From positions 1,612,001 through 1,676,000 of the forward strand of contig NZ_JBBOZQ010000001.1 in assembly GCF_038008685.1 (NCBI RefSeq): a stretch of 64,000 nucleotides of DNA, read 5' to 3'. Numbering within the stretch: position 1 is the stretch's first letter; each line of letters begins with the position of its first letter. The position numbers and the translations under genes were made by a program. Below are positions 37,203 to 45,658 of the stretch, piece by piece. The notes beneath the pieces were generated by a model. The model had not been told where the DNA came from, did no database searches, and worked only from the letters and a program-made list of their open reading frames with translations. This DNA comes from Lysinibacillus sp. FSL W8-0992. Its GTDB lineage: Bacteria > Bacillota > Bacilli > Bacillales_A > Planococcaceae.

Positions 37203-37757
37203 ATGACGAATGAAAAGAACGTACAGCCGTTACGATCGGCGCAGGAAATCGAGGATATGCGTTGGGCATTGGCGAGATATGCATGCGCTAGAGACGTATT
37301 TATGTTTAACTTCGGAATCAATACCGGCTTACGAGTATCGGACATTGTACCGCTAAAGGTAAGCGATGTTAAGGGTAGGCAGCACGTTATTATTACCGAG
37401 CAAAAGACCGGCAAGCCTAAACGGTTCCTAATTCCGAAGGCAACACGTGAAGCAATAGAAGATTATACTCGCGGAATGAACGATAATGATTACCTATTTC
37501 CGTCTCGTCGAGGCGATAGTTATATCAGCACAACGCAAGCATATCGAGCATTACAGAAGGCTGCTGACGCATTAGGACGTGATGACATTGGCACTCATAC
37601 AATGCGGAAAACTTTCGGTTATCATCATTACAAGCGCAATAAGGACGTTGCTACGTTACAACACATATTCAATCATTCAGCGCCTTCAATTACGTTGAAA
37701 TATATTGGAATTACAAGCGATGAAATTGATGCAACAATGGAAGATTTTGCGTTATAG
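37203..37757 (+). CDS. Short tyrosine recombinase (catalytic domain only)
   Basis: 184-aa recombinase without the usual N-terminal core-binding domain. Catalytic residues are present: Arg in NTGLRVSDIVPLK, Lys in TGKPKRF, H-x-x-R in THTMRKTFGYH, His in FNHSAPSITLKY and the Tyr of that same motif (KYIGIT). Such short XerC/D-like proteins in Firmicute elements are thought to resolve multimers or assist integration. The ATG has GAGGCGG upstream. It is monocistronic with a strong UUCG-loop terminator. The upstream repeated region may contain its sites. Confidence 0.87.
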   Translation: MTNEKNVQPLRSAQEIEDMRWALARYACARDVFMFNFGINTGLRVSDIVPLKVSDVKGRQHVIITEQKTGKPKRFLIPKATREAIEDYTRGMNDNDYLFPSRRGDSYISTTQAYRALQKAADALGRDDIGTHTMRKTFGYHHYKRNKDVATLQHIFNHSAPSITLKYIGITSDEIDATMEDFAL

Positions 37758-37788
37758 GCGACTGCTTCGGCGGTCGTCTTTTTTTTTG
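37757..37788 (+). terminator. Terminator with UUCG tetraloop
   Basis: GGCGACTGC-TTCG-GCGGTCGTC followed by nine T residues. Confidence 0.92.
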
Positions 37789-37986
37789 CGTTGAAACTGC
37801 GTGACCCCAAAGCCCTCGATTCTGAATGGCGCTTTCTGGTATTCGGACCTTACCTACAACTTTTTTCTTTTTGGAAAAATAATGGATAATTTTCTGAAAT
37901 ATTGTTACTATTCAACTAACAGAGCAATTTAGCGGAACAAGGAAATTGCTTTTATTTGTAGAAGTCATGTAGGAGGGATTGGTGTA

Positions 37987-38262
37987 ATGGATAATAATAT
38001 TTTGATGTTCACAATACTCATTTTATTTCAGTTGGCAGTCGTTAGTATAGTTTTGGCTATTTTTACCTCAGTCTTTTTGAAAAGCAGAAAGAAAGGACTT
38101 GTGTTTTTAACAATCTATATTTTACTAAGTATATACAGTCTTTATGGTGTATATAAATACTCTGCGATATTGGGTAGTAGTGTGTTAATAATCTACATTT
38201 GCTTAGGAGTAGTAACTTATTTTGTTATTAAAAAGAGACTCTCAAATGGAACAGAAATTTAG
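37987..38262 (+). CDS. Small membrane protein (91 aa)
   Basis: Not recognised. It has three predicted transmembrane helices (about residues 5-28, 37-55 and 60-80) separated by the basic turn LKSRKKG and a short YKYS segment, with a basic C-terminal end KKRLSNGTEI. AGGAGGG lies nine bases before the ATG. Base composition is more AT-rich than the structural genes. It lies near the right end of the element, where satellites and prophages often carry accessory genes; a superinfection-exclusion or stress role is possible but unsupported. Confidence 0.65.
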   Translation: MDNNILMFTILILFQLAVVSIVLAIFTSVFLKSRKKGLVFLTIYILLSIYSLYGVYKYSAILGSSVLIIYICLGVVTYFVIKKRLSNGTEI

Positions 38263-38624
38263 ATTCTTCAACAAACGGGAGCTTTAGTTTAATATTCGAG
38301 CTATTTTTTTACCTCAGGAAATTTTCGCTATAATTTTTTAAACTCGGGCGGTTAATATTCAGCGCTGTCAGACGCATCTGGAATAGTTGACCGTCTGGAA
38401 TCGTCTGAGTTTCTACTATTATATAGTAATCTAATCAACGTAATACTGACGCATAAAAAAAGAACGACTAATGTGTAGTCGTTCGAATCCGATTTTTTAA
38501 ATTATACGGATATAGTAGCATAGATTAAAAGAGCCGTAAATACTGATTTCACAACGGTCAGTAAAGCCTATTCCAATGCTGTTTTAAGGGCGTTATACTC
38601 GGTACGTAAAGGAGAGTGGTACTG
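38263..38624. other. Non-coding stretch near the right end with a minus-strand terminator
   Basis: GAACGACTA and TAGTCGTTC (38461-38483) form a perfect 9-bp stem; on the minus strand it is followed by TTTTTTT, so it should stop leftward transcription, with a weaker T-run on the plus side. CAGACG/CGTCTG enclose a duplicated TCTGGAAT (38370-38408), and TACTAT-TAT-ATAGTA (38417-38431) is a palindrome. No gene seen. Confidence 0.6.
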
Positions 38625-38894
38625 ATGGTATACGCAGAAGTAGCAAGGGTGACAGGTTTAACTTACGATATAGTCGAGGCGGATGCTAGATATATTAGAA
38701 AGTTTATACCGGGTTTTGCGGAAATTGGCGAGTTAAAAATACGTGAGTTGTCGTATTATGTATGTTATAGAGCAGAGTTTACGGATGATAATAAGCAGAA
38801 TAAACGTGAGCAAGGTATTAGAGCGATGCAGCTGGCAATCAAGCAAGATATAACGGAAAATTTGCCATATGAAAATATGACATTTTATATTTAG
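38625..38894 (+). CDS. Hypothetical protein (89 aa)
   Basis: Not recognised. It begins MVYAEVARVTGLTYDIVEAD and is probably alpha/beta, with a Tyr-rich strand IRELSYYVCYRAEF and an amphipathic helix KREQGIRAMQLAIKQDIT. The ATG at 38625 has AAAGGAG ten bases upstream; an in-frame GTG at 38616 overlaps the SD. It is the last gene before attR, so it may be an excision or accessory function, but nothing in the sequence shows this. Confidence 0.65.
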   Translation: MVYAEVARVTGLTYDIVEADARYIRKFIPGFAEIGELKIRELSYYVCYRAEFTDDNKQNKREQGIRAMQLAIKQDITENLPYENMTFYI

Positions 38895-38965
38895 CGGATA
38901 AATCGGCTTTACTTCCGCTGTCAAATAACGTAAGATGATTCGTAAGAAGGTCGACTATGCAATGT

Positions 38966-39046
38966 ACGACCATTGAACGGATATTTGTCCGCCAGTACGT
39001 TTATATCACCGTTTCAAATGGCGGTACAGTCAACGTTACAACAATG
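38966..39046. other. Integrase arm-type sites, right
   Basis: TTATATCACCGTTTCAAATGGCGGTAC and GGTACAGTCAACGTTACAACAAT echo the left-end pair at 22836-22908. CGGATATTTGTCCG is a small hairpin at about 38978-38991. Confidence 0.55.
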
Positions 39047-39077
39047 CGGATATTATAGCGATGCAATAACGAATAAG

Positions 39078-39108
39078 GGACGCGGGTTCGACTCCCGCCG
39101 TCTCCATA
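39078..39108 (+). other. attR core (31-bp direct repeat, right copy)
   Basis: Identical to 22783-22813, i.e. the tmRNA 3' end. Everything to the right is chromosomal. Confidence 0.95.
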
Positions 39109-39148
39109 CATAATATATAGCAGTACAAATACTGTTAAATAGTGCCGT

Positions 39149-39195
39149 AAAGCATAAATTTCCCAAATGGAAAGTTTATGCTTTATTTTATTTTA
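39149..39195 (+). terminator. Displaced native ssrA terminator
   Basis: AAAGCATAAATTTCC and GGAAAGTTTATGCTTT pair around CAAAT and are followed by a T-rich run. It lies 40 bases past attR, where the original ssrA terminator would be before insertion. The remainder to 39481 is AT-rich with no gene seen and presumably holds the trhO promoter. Confidence 0.85.
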
Positions 39196-39481
39196 GGGAA
39201 TTTTATAGTTGAATATTCACATCTTAGGTAATCCAATAAAACGGTGTACTATTAATAATAAAGTAGTTTATTCAACAATCGAGCCATATTGATTGTGGAA
39301 TCATACTTCTTTATAAAAAAAGGTAAACTAACCTCTTTCCAAATGCTTTAAAAATAATAATTATACCCATTTCAGCCTAATTACCGATAGCATATTAAAT
39401 GAAAATCCTTTATGGTTATTAGGTCGTAAAATAGACTATCAGGTATATCCTGCAAATATATGAAATGATAGGTGGAAACAA

Positions 39482-40423
39482 ATGAATTATCAAGTTTTAT
39501 TATATTACCATTACACGAAAATTGAAGATCCAGCGGCGTTTTCGGAAACGCATTTAGCAATGTGTAAAGAAATCGGTTTAAAAGGTCGTATTTTAGTAGC
39601 TAATGAGGGCATTAACGGTACGGTATCAGGTACAATTGAGCAAACAGAGCAATACATGGCAAACATGCAAGCAGACTCATTATTTGAAGGGATTGTCTTC
39701 AAAATTGATGCGGCAGATGGCCATGCATTCAAAAAAATGCACGTACGCCCACGTCCTGAGTTAGTAAACTTAGGCTTAGAAGCAGACGTTAACCCGCATG
39801 AATTAACAGGTCGCTACCTGTCACCAGAACAATTCCTTGCTGAAATGCAAGATGAAAATACAGTAGTATTAGATGTGCGTAACACGTATGAATACGATGT
39901 CGGCCATTTTCGTGGTGCGATTCGACCAGATGTAGAAAACTTCCGTGATACACCAGAATGGGTACGTGAAAATCGCGAGCTATTCGAAGGGAAAAATGTT
40001 TTAACATATTGCACGGGTGGGATTCGTTGTGAGAAGTTTTCAGGCTGGATGAAACGTGAAGGCTTTGGCGATGTCGGTCAATTACATGGCGGTGTTGCAA
40101 CATACGGAAAAGACCCTGTTGCAAAAGGCCAATTATGGGACGGTCAAATGTACGTATTTGATGAGCGTTTAACGGTGCCAATCAATCAAGTAGAGCATGT
40201 GATTATCGGCCGTGATCACTATGACGGTGAACCTTGTGAACGTTACATTAACTGTGCAAACCCTGAATGTAACAAGCAAATCATCGCATCTGAAGAAAAT
40301 GAAGCAAAGCATTTAGGGGGCTGTACAATCGAATGTACAAAGCATGCACGCAATCGCTACATCGTGCGTCACAATTTAACAGAAGAGCAAGTAGCTCAAA
40401 CAATTGAGGCGTTACAAGCGTAA
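39482..40423 (+). CDS. trhO: tRNA uridine(34) hydroxylase (rhodanese-domain TrhO)
   Basis: 313 aa. Acylphosphatase-like N-terminal domain ([28 protein letters not shown]), rhodanese domain at about residues 110-215 with the catalytic Cys177 in [11 protein letters not shown], and a C-terminal Cys-rich zinc-like region ([16 protein letters not shown]). The family (YceA/YbfQ) hydroxylates U34 of tRNAs on the way to cmo5U/mo5U. SD AGGTGG precedes the ATG. Chromosomal, normal length. It would have been the immediate neighbour of ssrA before the element inserted. Confidence 0.94.
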   Translation: MNYQVLLYYHYTKIEDPAAFSETHLAMCKEIGLKGRILVANEGINGTVSGTIEQTEQYMANMQADSLFEGIVFKIDAADGHAFKKMHVRPRPELVNLGLEADVNPHELTGRYLSPEQFLAEMQDENTVVLDVRNTYEYDVGHFRGAIRPDVENFRDTPEWVRENRELFEGKNVLTYCTGGIRCEKFSGWMKREGFGDVGQLHGGVATYGKDPVAKGQLWDGQMYVFDERLTVPINQVEHVIIGRDHYDGEPCERYINCANPECNKQIIASEENEAKHLGGCTIECTKHARNRYIVRHNLTEEQVAQTIEALQA

Positions 40424-40487
40424 GCATGAAAAGCTGTCTAAATAAAAAATGTCATTAATCTTTCATAACCTTAACCAACTATAGACC

Positions 40488-40557
40488 ACTCTATGTAAGT
40501 GTTTAAACTATCCATTTCAAAATTGGACTAGTCTGCTCGCTTACATAGGGTGTTTTT
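40488..40557 (+). terminator. Terminator of trhO (long loop)
   Basis: CACTCTATGTAAG and CTTACATAGGGTG, a 13-bp stem with a loop near 40 bases, followed by TTTTTT. Confidence 0.65.
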
Positions 40558-40609
40558 TCTTTAATGTAATTTTTATTGGAATACACTACTAGCAAAAAAT
40601 GTTTGAGTT

Positions 40610-40650
40610 TAAAGAATCTTGTCTTTTAATAGATGGGATTCTTTTTTGTC
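40610..40650 (+). terminator. Possible second terminator or hairpin
   Basis: AAAGAATC and GATTCTTT enclose an 18-base loop and are followed by TTTT. Confidence 0.45.
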
Positions 40651-40725
40651 TTATTATGGGTATAAGCAGAGGAGCACACTTTAAATTAATAAAATTACTG
40701 TGGATGCTAGGAGTAAGTACATCCT

Positions 40726-40861
40726 GCACTTCTAAATATCTCTTTTAAAGGATTTTTACAATAATCACATTCTACTTTTACTTCAACACGGCTACAATCC
40801 ATTAAATCATTGACATTTACTTCGAGTTTGTCAAAAAGACTTGTAAAAGTATAATCGTTTT
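40726..40861 (-). pseudogene. Remnant of a Cys-motif protein
   Basis: The minus strand reads about 44 codons, IENDYTFTSLFDKLEVNVND then LMDCSRVEVKVECDYCKNPL and KEIFRSAGCTYS, ending in a stop but preceded by an in-frame stop with no start or SD. ECDYCKNPL resembles the first zinc knuckle of HNH-type proteins. It is probably a decayed C-terminal or internal fragment. The rest of 40651-41142 is AT-rich with nothing further recognised. Confidence 0.35.
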
Positions 40862-41142
40862 CAATTCATTATATATTTATACTGTTTATTCTGAATACAA
40901 AGAAAAATTATGTAAAGGAAGAAAAAAAGGGCGTATAATAAAAATTAATCCGGATATATAAGATGGGGAATTATAATAAAATTTACCTTTATTTAATTAT
41001 AAAACATTAAGGGTTAGTAGATTTAATATTTGAAAGTTTTTCATTAACAGAAATCATACGGTTAAATAATCTGCTGATTTTTGTAAAGAATACATTGAAA
41101 TATTTACTCCATAGATAATTCATATATAGAGGAGGGGCAGTT

Positions 41143-41745
41143 ATGGAAAGAGCAAGAAAAAGAATTTTCTACTATAAGAATGAGTATGTGAAAAATGTTA
41201 AATTAGTACATTATGACATTGATACTAATAGGAGATATAGGTTAGATATAGAATTAAAAAATGGCGATGCCGAAAAAGCTGTCCATTTAATGATGATTAA
41301 TCCAAGTAAAGCAAATGAGGAAATTTCCGACAACACTCTTAATCGTATTATCAAATACGTTTCGTTAAATAACTCTGCTGGTGTTTTACAGGGCATAGGG
41401 AAAATTATTATTACTAATCTTTATGTAGTATGTGAGATATATCAAGAAAAAGTCGATGAGTATATTTCAGTACAAAGTTTGGATTTTGTTAAGGGGATAG
41501 ATACTGACGGAAAATATAATAATAATACGATAATTGAAATGGCTAACAAAGATGCTCAATTAATAATTATTGCTTGGGGAAAAGGATACATATTTGATTA
41601 TGACAATAGGATTCAAGAAATTTTTCGTTTAATTAAAAACAAGGAAATCTATCATATGGAGGATTTGACGCAAGAGGGGTATCCAAGGCATCCTCGGACT
41701 TGGGCTTATTCTTGGAAATTAAAAAGATACAATATTGAGGGATAA
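41143..41745 (+). CDS. DUF1643 family protein
   Basis: 200 aa with the DUF1643 signature order: basic N terminus, RRYRLDIELKNG, the conserved LMMINPSKANEEISDNTLNR, IIITNLYVVCE and IIIAWGKGY, then a final HPRTWAYSWKLKRY. The family is uncharacterised and is often found in mobile or defence-associated regions. AGGAGGGG lies eight bases upstream of the ATG. It is monocistronic; a hairpin TAGGGGA/TCCCCTA follows at about 41750-41776. The gene is AT-rich relative to core genes, suggesting transfer. Confidence 0.82.
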   Translation: MERARKRIFYYKNEYVKNVKLVHYDIDTNRRYRLDIELKNGDAEKAVHLMMINPSKANEEISDNTLNRIIKYVSLNNSAGVLQGIGKIIITNLYVVCEIYQEKVDEYISVQSLDFVKGIDTDGKYNNNTIIEMANKDAQLIIIAWGKGYIFDYDNRIQEIFRLIKNKEIYHMEDLTQEGYPRHPRTWAYSWKLKRYNIEG

Positions 41746-42216
41746 AGTAGGGGAATTTAATAGCCCTTTCCCCTATGAATCAATATGAGTTTCGGGATTT
41801 TAAAAGGTAAACCTTAGTTGAATATCTAAAATGATGTAGCCATCTCATTTGAGGTGGTGTTTTTTATGTGCAAAGTAAGTTATGTCACTTTGCACCTCCA
41901 AGTGAAAACGAGATGCGGGTGCTATTATTAATATAATGTTAAACTTTGTCGGGGGGATTGAAGGATGGCTCTGGTATGAAATCAGCTTTACCATCATGTC
42001 AACGTCCGTATAGTTGGAGTGTTCCGAAAAGTCATCGTCCAAAGTTTGAAATTTAAAATTATGAGCGTATTAGTCAATCTTGAAGACAAAAAATGGACAG
42101 AACAAAATGTAAACGAGCATATTTCAGGGCTAGTATGAATGGGTGAAGTGGATACTGTGAACAATTAAAACATTTTTGCAAAGCTGAATATAATAAATAG
42201 GATAGGAGGATATACG
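41746..42216. other. Gene-free stretch with hairpins
   Basis: Contains CCATCTCA/TGAGGTGG followed by TTTTTT (about 41838-41866, a terminator), the perfect 9-bp inverted repeat GTGCAAAGT/ACTTTGCAC (41868-41895), and a 25-codon ATG frame at 42061 (MSVLVNLEDKKWTEQNVNEH...) without an SD that looks like a gene fragment. Nothing else supported. Confidence 0.5.
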
Positions 42217-42969
42217 ATGAAACAAAAGAAATCTCTAAAATTTAAAATTTTCACTGGAATTTTTGCTTTGTTAATACTGCTAGTTGCAGGATTTTTTATT
42301 TATGTAAGTTCATATTATAAGGCCAGTTCATTAGCTTTGGATAGTTTGAAATCTGACGAAGTCGTTAAAGTTGAAGAAAATGGCAATATTTTATTTGAAC
42401 CCGTATCGAATGCTAAAAATATCGGCTTTATTTTTTATCCCGGAGCAAAGGTAGAAGCTTCCGCATATGCACCAATCGCTAAAGAGATAGCAGCAAAAGG
42501 TTATAACGTTAGTATTGCGAAAATGAGCTTTAACTTAGCCATTTTTTCACCGAACAAAGCAGACAATATTATAACTAATCATAAAGAAATTGATACTTGG
42601 GTGATCGGAGGACATTCTTTAGGGGGCGTCATGGCAGCAGATTATGCACTAAAAAATGATAATATAAAAGGCTTGGTACTATTAGCATCCTATCCCCAAT
42701 CAAAAACAAATCTAAGTAGTCAACCAATAAAAGTCTTATCACTATGGGGAAGCAATGATAAAGTTGCAGACTTAAACAAAGTAAAGGATGTTAAAAATAT
42801 TTTGCCAAATGACGCACGTTTTATCGAAATAAACGGTGGGAATCATGGAGGATTTGGAGATTATGGACATCAAAAAGGTGACGGTGAATCTTCAATAACA
42901 AATAAACAGCAGATGATGGAAACATCACAATATATTGTAGAACTGTTGGATAGTTTAAATCAGAAATAA
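42217..42969 (+). CDS. Membrane-anchored alpha/beta hydrolase (Abhydrolase_5 type)
   Basis: 250 aa. One N-terminal transmembrane helix (about residues 9-30) or uncleaved signal anchor puts the hydrolase domain outside. The domain shows GFIFYPGAKVEASAYAPIA, the nucleophile elbow GGHSLGGVMAA, an Asp in WGSNDKVAD and the His in NGGNHGGFGDYG. This is the pattern of the Abhydrolase_5 family found widely in Firmicutes, probably a lipase or esterase of unknown substrate. AGGAGG is nine bases upstream of the ATG. Monocistronic. Confidence 0.87.
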   Translation: MKQKKSLKFKIFTGIFALLILLVAGFFIYVSSYYKASSLALDSLKSDEVVKVEENGNILFEPVSNAKNIGFIFYPGAKVEASAYAPIAKEIAAKGYNVSIAKMSFNLAIFSPNKADNIITNHKEIDTWVIGGHSLGGVMAADYALKNDNIKGLVLLASYPQSKTNLSSQPIKVLSLWGSNDKVADLNKVKDVKNILPNDARFIEINGGNHGGFGDYGHQKGDGESSITNKQQMMETSQYIVELLDSLNQK

Positions 42970-43004
42970 TTTAGGGAACTTCAATTAGAAAATCCATCTT
43001 AAAT

Positions 43005-43120
43005 TGAACTGCACCCCAATGGGTTAGACACAATCTAACAATCGGAGGTGCAGTTTTTTATGGTCAAGAAATGTGCAGAACAAGCTTTTGAGCGTTACGT
43101 AAATGACATTTCATGAATTC
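43005..43120 (+). mobile_element. Left-end remnant of an IS3-family (IS150-like) insertion sequence
   Basis: It starts TGAACTGCACCCCAAT-GGGTTAGACA, a typical IS150-group end, continues to GGAGGTGCAGTTTTTT and an ATG at 43060 opening MVKKCAEQAFERYVNDIS before a stop, i.e. the first codons of an orfA. The remaining transposase is gone. AACTGCACC and GGTGCAGTT also form a hairpin. The rest of 42970-43273 has no gene. Confidence 0.6.
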
Positions 43121-43273
43121 AAAAGGATCTGAACCCTTGAGCATTATCGCCTCTCTTATGCCTGTGGAAATGACACACATTTATGAATGTTTTAGGGCGT
43201 TAAATTTATCTGAAATGTTATTAATTATGCAATAATATATATGAGGGTACAATCTTGATTTAGGGGGGCTTTT

Positions 43274-44221
43274 ATGAAGTATGCGGCAATTACAGAAAAT
43301 GATATTTCTCAATATTCAGATCAAACAGGAGTTTTATATCATTTTCCTAAAAGATACAAAAAACTGTTAGAACCAGGAACATTAGTAGTATATTATAAAG
43401 GTAAAATGGAAGATCAGCGTTTCGAAAATGCCCGATTATCCAAGGTACAACATTATTTTGGAACAGCCAAGATTGGAAAAGTTACAGTAGATCCTAATGA
43501 TCCTAGCCAATTCTTTGCTACTATTGAGGATTTTATTCAGTTTGATGAAGCGATTTTTTTTAAAGATGAAAAGGGTCAATATCTCGAAGAGCATAGTAAT
43601 TCACAAGCTTTTAGAAATGGTGTGCGAGAATTAACAAAAGAGAACTATTTGAATGTATTAAGTAGTGGAAGCTATAGTAATACATCTACAAGTAGTTCCA
43701 ATCGCAAAATAATTTCCTTTACGGATGGCTCTATTCCTAAACTCGATGATGTAAATATATCTGAAGGTAAAGGCTTATTAGTAAGTACAAAAAGTAATAA
43801 AAGTTCAAATCCTTCATCATCCAAAAACAACAATTTGCCAAGGTACTCTAGAAATGCTAAAAAAGTTGGGGATCGAGCAGAGGAGTTGGTTTGTAGATAC
43901 CTGGAAGATGTAGGGTATATTAATGTTGTTTGGGAAGCGAAGTTGGGCAACAAACCAGGGTATGACATAAGTTGTGAAACATCAACGGGGATGAAACTAC
44001 ATATTGAAGTAAAAGGAACTGTCTCAAATAAGATAACTAATTTCATTTTAACTGATGGTGAGCTTAAAGCTGCTATGATATTAAAAGATAATTATTATAT
44101 GGCATTTGTAGTTAATTGCTTAAGTGTAAATGCACAAGTAGAACTAGTCGCAAATCCAAATGAATTAATGAACGATAATAGTTGGAATAGTAAACCTTTA
44201 ACATACCTGATTAGTTTTTAA
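43274..44221 (+). CDS. DUF3883 PD-(D/E)XK nuclease-like protein with EVE-like N terminus
   Basis: 315 aa. Residues 1-130 form a PUA/EVE-like region (MKYAAITENDISQYSDQTGV, GTLVVYYKGKM, YFGTAKIGKV), the linker 140-200 is Ser/Asn-rich and residues 205-315 are a DUF3883 domain: NAKKVGDRAEELVCRYLEDVGY with KPGYDISCE and HIEVKGT, giving the nuclease-type E...GYD...ExK residues. Such architectures occur in type IV (modified-base-dependent) restriction and other antiviral systems. There is an SD GGGGGG upstream of the ATG. It stands alone with its own terminator. Function by domain inference, not proven. Confidence 0.72.
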   Translation: MKYAAITENDISQYSDQTGVLYHFPKRYKKLLEPGTLVVYYKGKMEDQRFENARLSKVQHYFGTAKIGKVTVDPNDPSQFFATIEDFIQFDEAIFFKDEKGQYLEEHSNSQAFRNGVRELTKENYLNVLSSGSYSNTSTSSSNRKIISFTDGSIPKLDDVNISEGKGLLVSTKSNKSSNPSSSKNNNLPRYSRNAKKVGDRAEELVCRYLEDVGYINVVWEAKLGNKPGYDISCETSTGMKLHIEVKGTVSNKITNFILTDGELKAAMILKDNYYMAFVVNCLSVNAQVELVANPNELMNDNSWNSKPLTYLISF

Positions 44222-44370
44222 ATATGGGTACTAATCGTGAAGTCTAGTCATAAATATTCTTTCACTATTCCTCAAAAAATTTTCGTACAACTGAAATGAT
44301 AAAATTTCGCCAGATGCTAGATTCTATTCTAGGAAGTATCAAGTTTTAGATGAATAGTTTTAAATTTACT

Positions 44371-44421
44371 AAAAGCGTTTAAGACCCTATTACCAAGGGT
44401 TTTAGACGCATTTTATTTTTT
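44371..44421 (+). terminator. Terminator after the DUF3883 gene
   Basis: GCGTTTAAGACCCT and AGGGTTTTAGACGC pair around ATTACCA and are followed by a T-rich tract. The rest of 44222-44700 shows only AT-rich sequence with -10-like TATAAT words near 44679 and 44691. Confidence 0.75.
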
Positions 44422-44700
44422 GAAAATATACAAACGTAAAGTTTCCTAATGTTCTCTACATTTGGACAACCCCTTGCGTAAAGAAATGTAGTGTTAATAA
44501 GCAAGTTACCGTATTATTACAGTACTACAACAGTACTTCAAACGACTTTCAATGAAATATTGATTGTACTCTTTATATTTTATAATGTTTATACTATAAT
44601 TATAGAAAATATTGTATTTTTTACCAAATTAACTATTGTATCCAGCACAACTATTTTCGGATGATGATGAAAGAAAAGTATAATTTATAGATATAATGAG

Positions 44701-45477
44701 GTGAAAACTATACAAACACTTGATGAAAAAATCTTAAGTAGACTACAACAGAGTGCACCAGAAAATTGCACAATTGTCCCTAGAAGTACGCCTGTAATTG
44801 CATTTGGGAGGTTTAGAACTGCAGAGATTGCTACTATTAGCTTAAATCCGAGTTATAAAGAATTTGATTTAGTTAATGGGAAAAATAGGTTTCATACTCT
44901 GGATAGTTTAGGATTACATAGTTATGCTGATATTAAAGCAGAACATGGAGAACAGATATTAGATTATTGCGAAAGATACTTTGAGAGAAATGTGGTTTAT
45001 AAAGATTGGTTTAATCGAATTTCAAAATTTATTAAGAATTCCACTGGGTACGATTATTATGAAGGAACAGCTTGTCACCTTGATTTAAGCCAATGGGCTA
45101 CAAAAGACATATGGGGAAAATTAAATAATTATCAACAAAAGGATTTAGTAAGTACTGGTGACATAGAATTGCTAGGGGAAATAATTAAGTATGGGAATTT
45201 TCATACTTTATTTTTAAATGGAAAGAAAACTACAATGGAGATTTTTAATTTCTTTGATGTACAACCTAAAAAGGTATTGTTACGTCAAACAACAAAAATA
45301 GATGGGGAAATTAAAAATAAAGTTGAAGGGTTCGTATCTACAACGAGAAGTATTGCTGGGGTAGAAATTGGAAGAGAAATTACATTAATAGGTCGGAATA
45401 CCTATGTGAAATATGCAGGTGATGATGTTTTGATGTTAATTTCTGAGTGGATAGAAAACGAATTAAGTAAAAGATGA
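44701..45477 (+). CDS. Uracil-DNA-glycosylase-fold-like hypothetical protein
   Basis: 258 aa. The stretch TPVIAFGRFRTAEIATISLNPSYKEF matches the pattern of a family of uncharacterised proteins with a UDG-like alpha/beta core (VxxFGxxxxAxxATxxLNPSxxEF), followed by RFHTLDSL; GTACHLDLSQWATKDIWG and the C-terminal half HTLFLNGKKTTMEIF complete the fold. No catalytic assignment can be made. The GTG start has little SD and a TATAAT only a few bases upstream, so the start is uncertain. Its context, between two probable restriction nucleases, suggests a defence-associated accessory. Confidence 0.55.
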   Translation: MKTIQTLDEKILSRLQQSAPENCTIVPRSTPVIAFGRFRTAEIATISLNPSYKEFDLVNGKNRFHTLDSLGLHSYADIKAEHGEQILDYCERYFERNVVYKDWFNRISKFIKNSTGYDYYEGTACHLDLSQWATKDIWGKLNNYQQKDLVSTGDIELLGEIIKYGNFHTLFLNGKKTTMEIFNFFDVQPKKVLLRQTTKIDGEIKNKVEGFVSTTRSIAGVEIGREITLIGRNTYVKYAGDDVLMLISEWIENELSKR

Positions 45478-45658
45478 CTATTTATAAATATTGAAGCCAT
45501 AGGTTGCTCAATTGAAAGGAGCTACTATGGCTTTTATTATTTGTAATTAACGAATGCGTACTTAAAAAACGAGTTTATGTATTAAATCAATTATATATAC
45601 ATAAATACTTTGAAGACTTTAGCTATAATAGAAGTAATGAATAGAAGAGGAGAACATA

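Larger units (their letters stand above)
22783..39108. mobile_element. 16.3-kb integrated phage-satellite-like element in ssrA
   Basis: A 31-bp perfect direct repeat (22783-22813 and 39078-39108) copies the tmRNA 3' end; a tyrosine integrase sits directly inside the left end. The interior has a phage-like switch, replication-type gene, scaffold, capsid, tail chaperone, tape measure and a second recombinase, and the native ssrA terminator lies just beyond the right end (39149). No terminase, portal, protease, head-tail connector, tail tube, baseplate, holin or lysin was found in any frame I examined. Codon use and the density of TACG/CGTA words differ from the flanking chromosome, indicating transfer. 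Confidence 0.9.
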
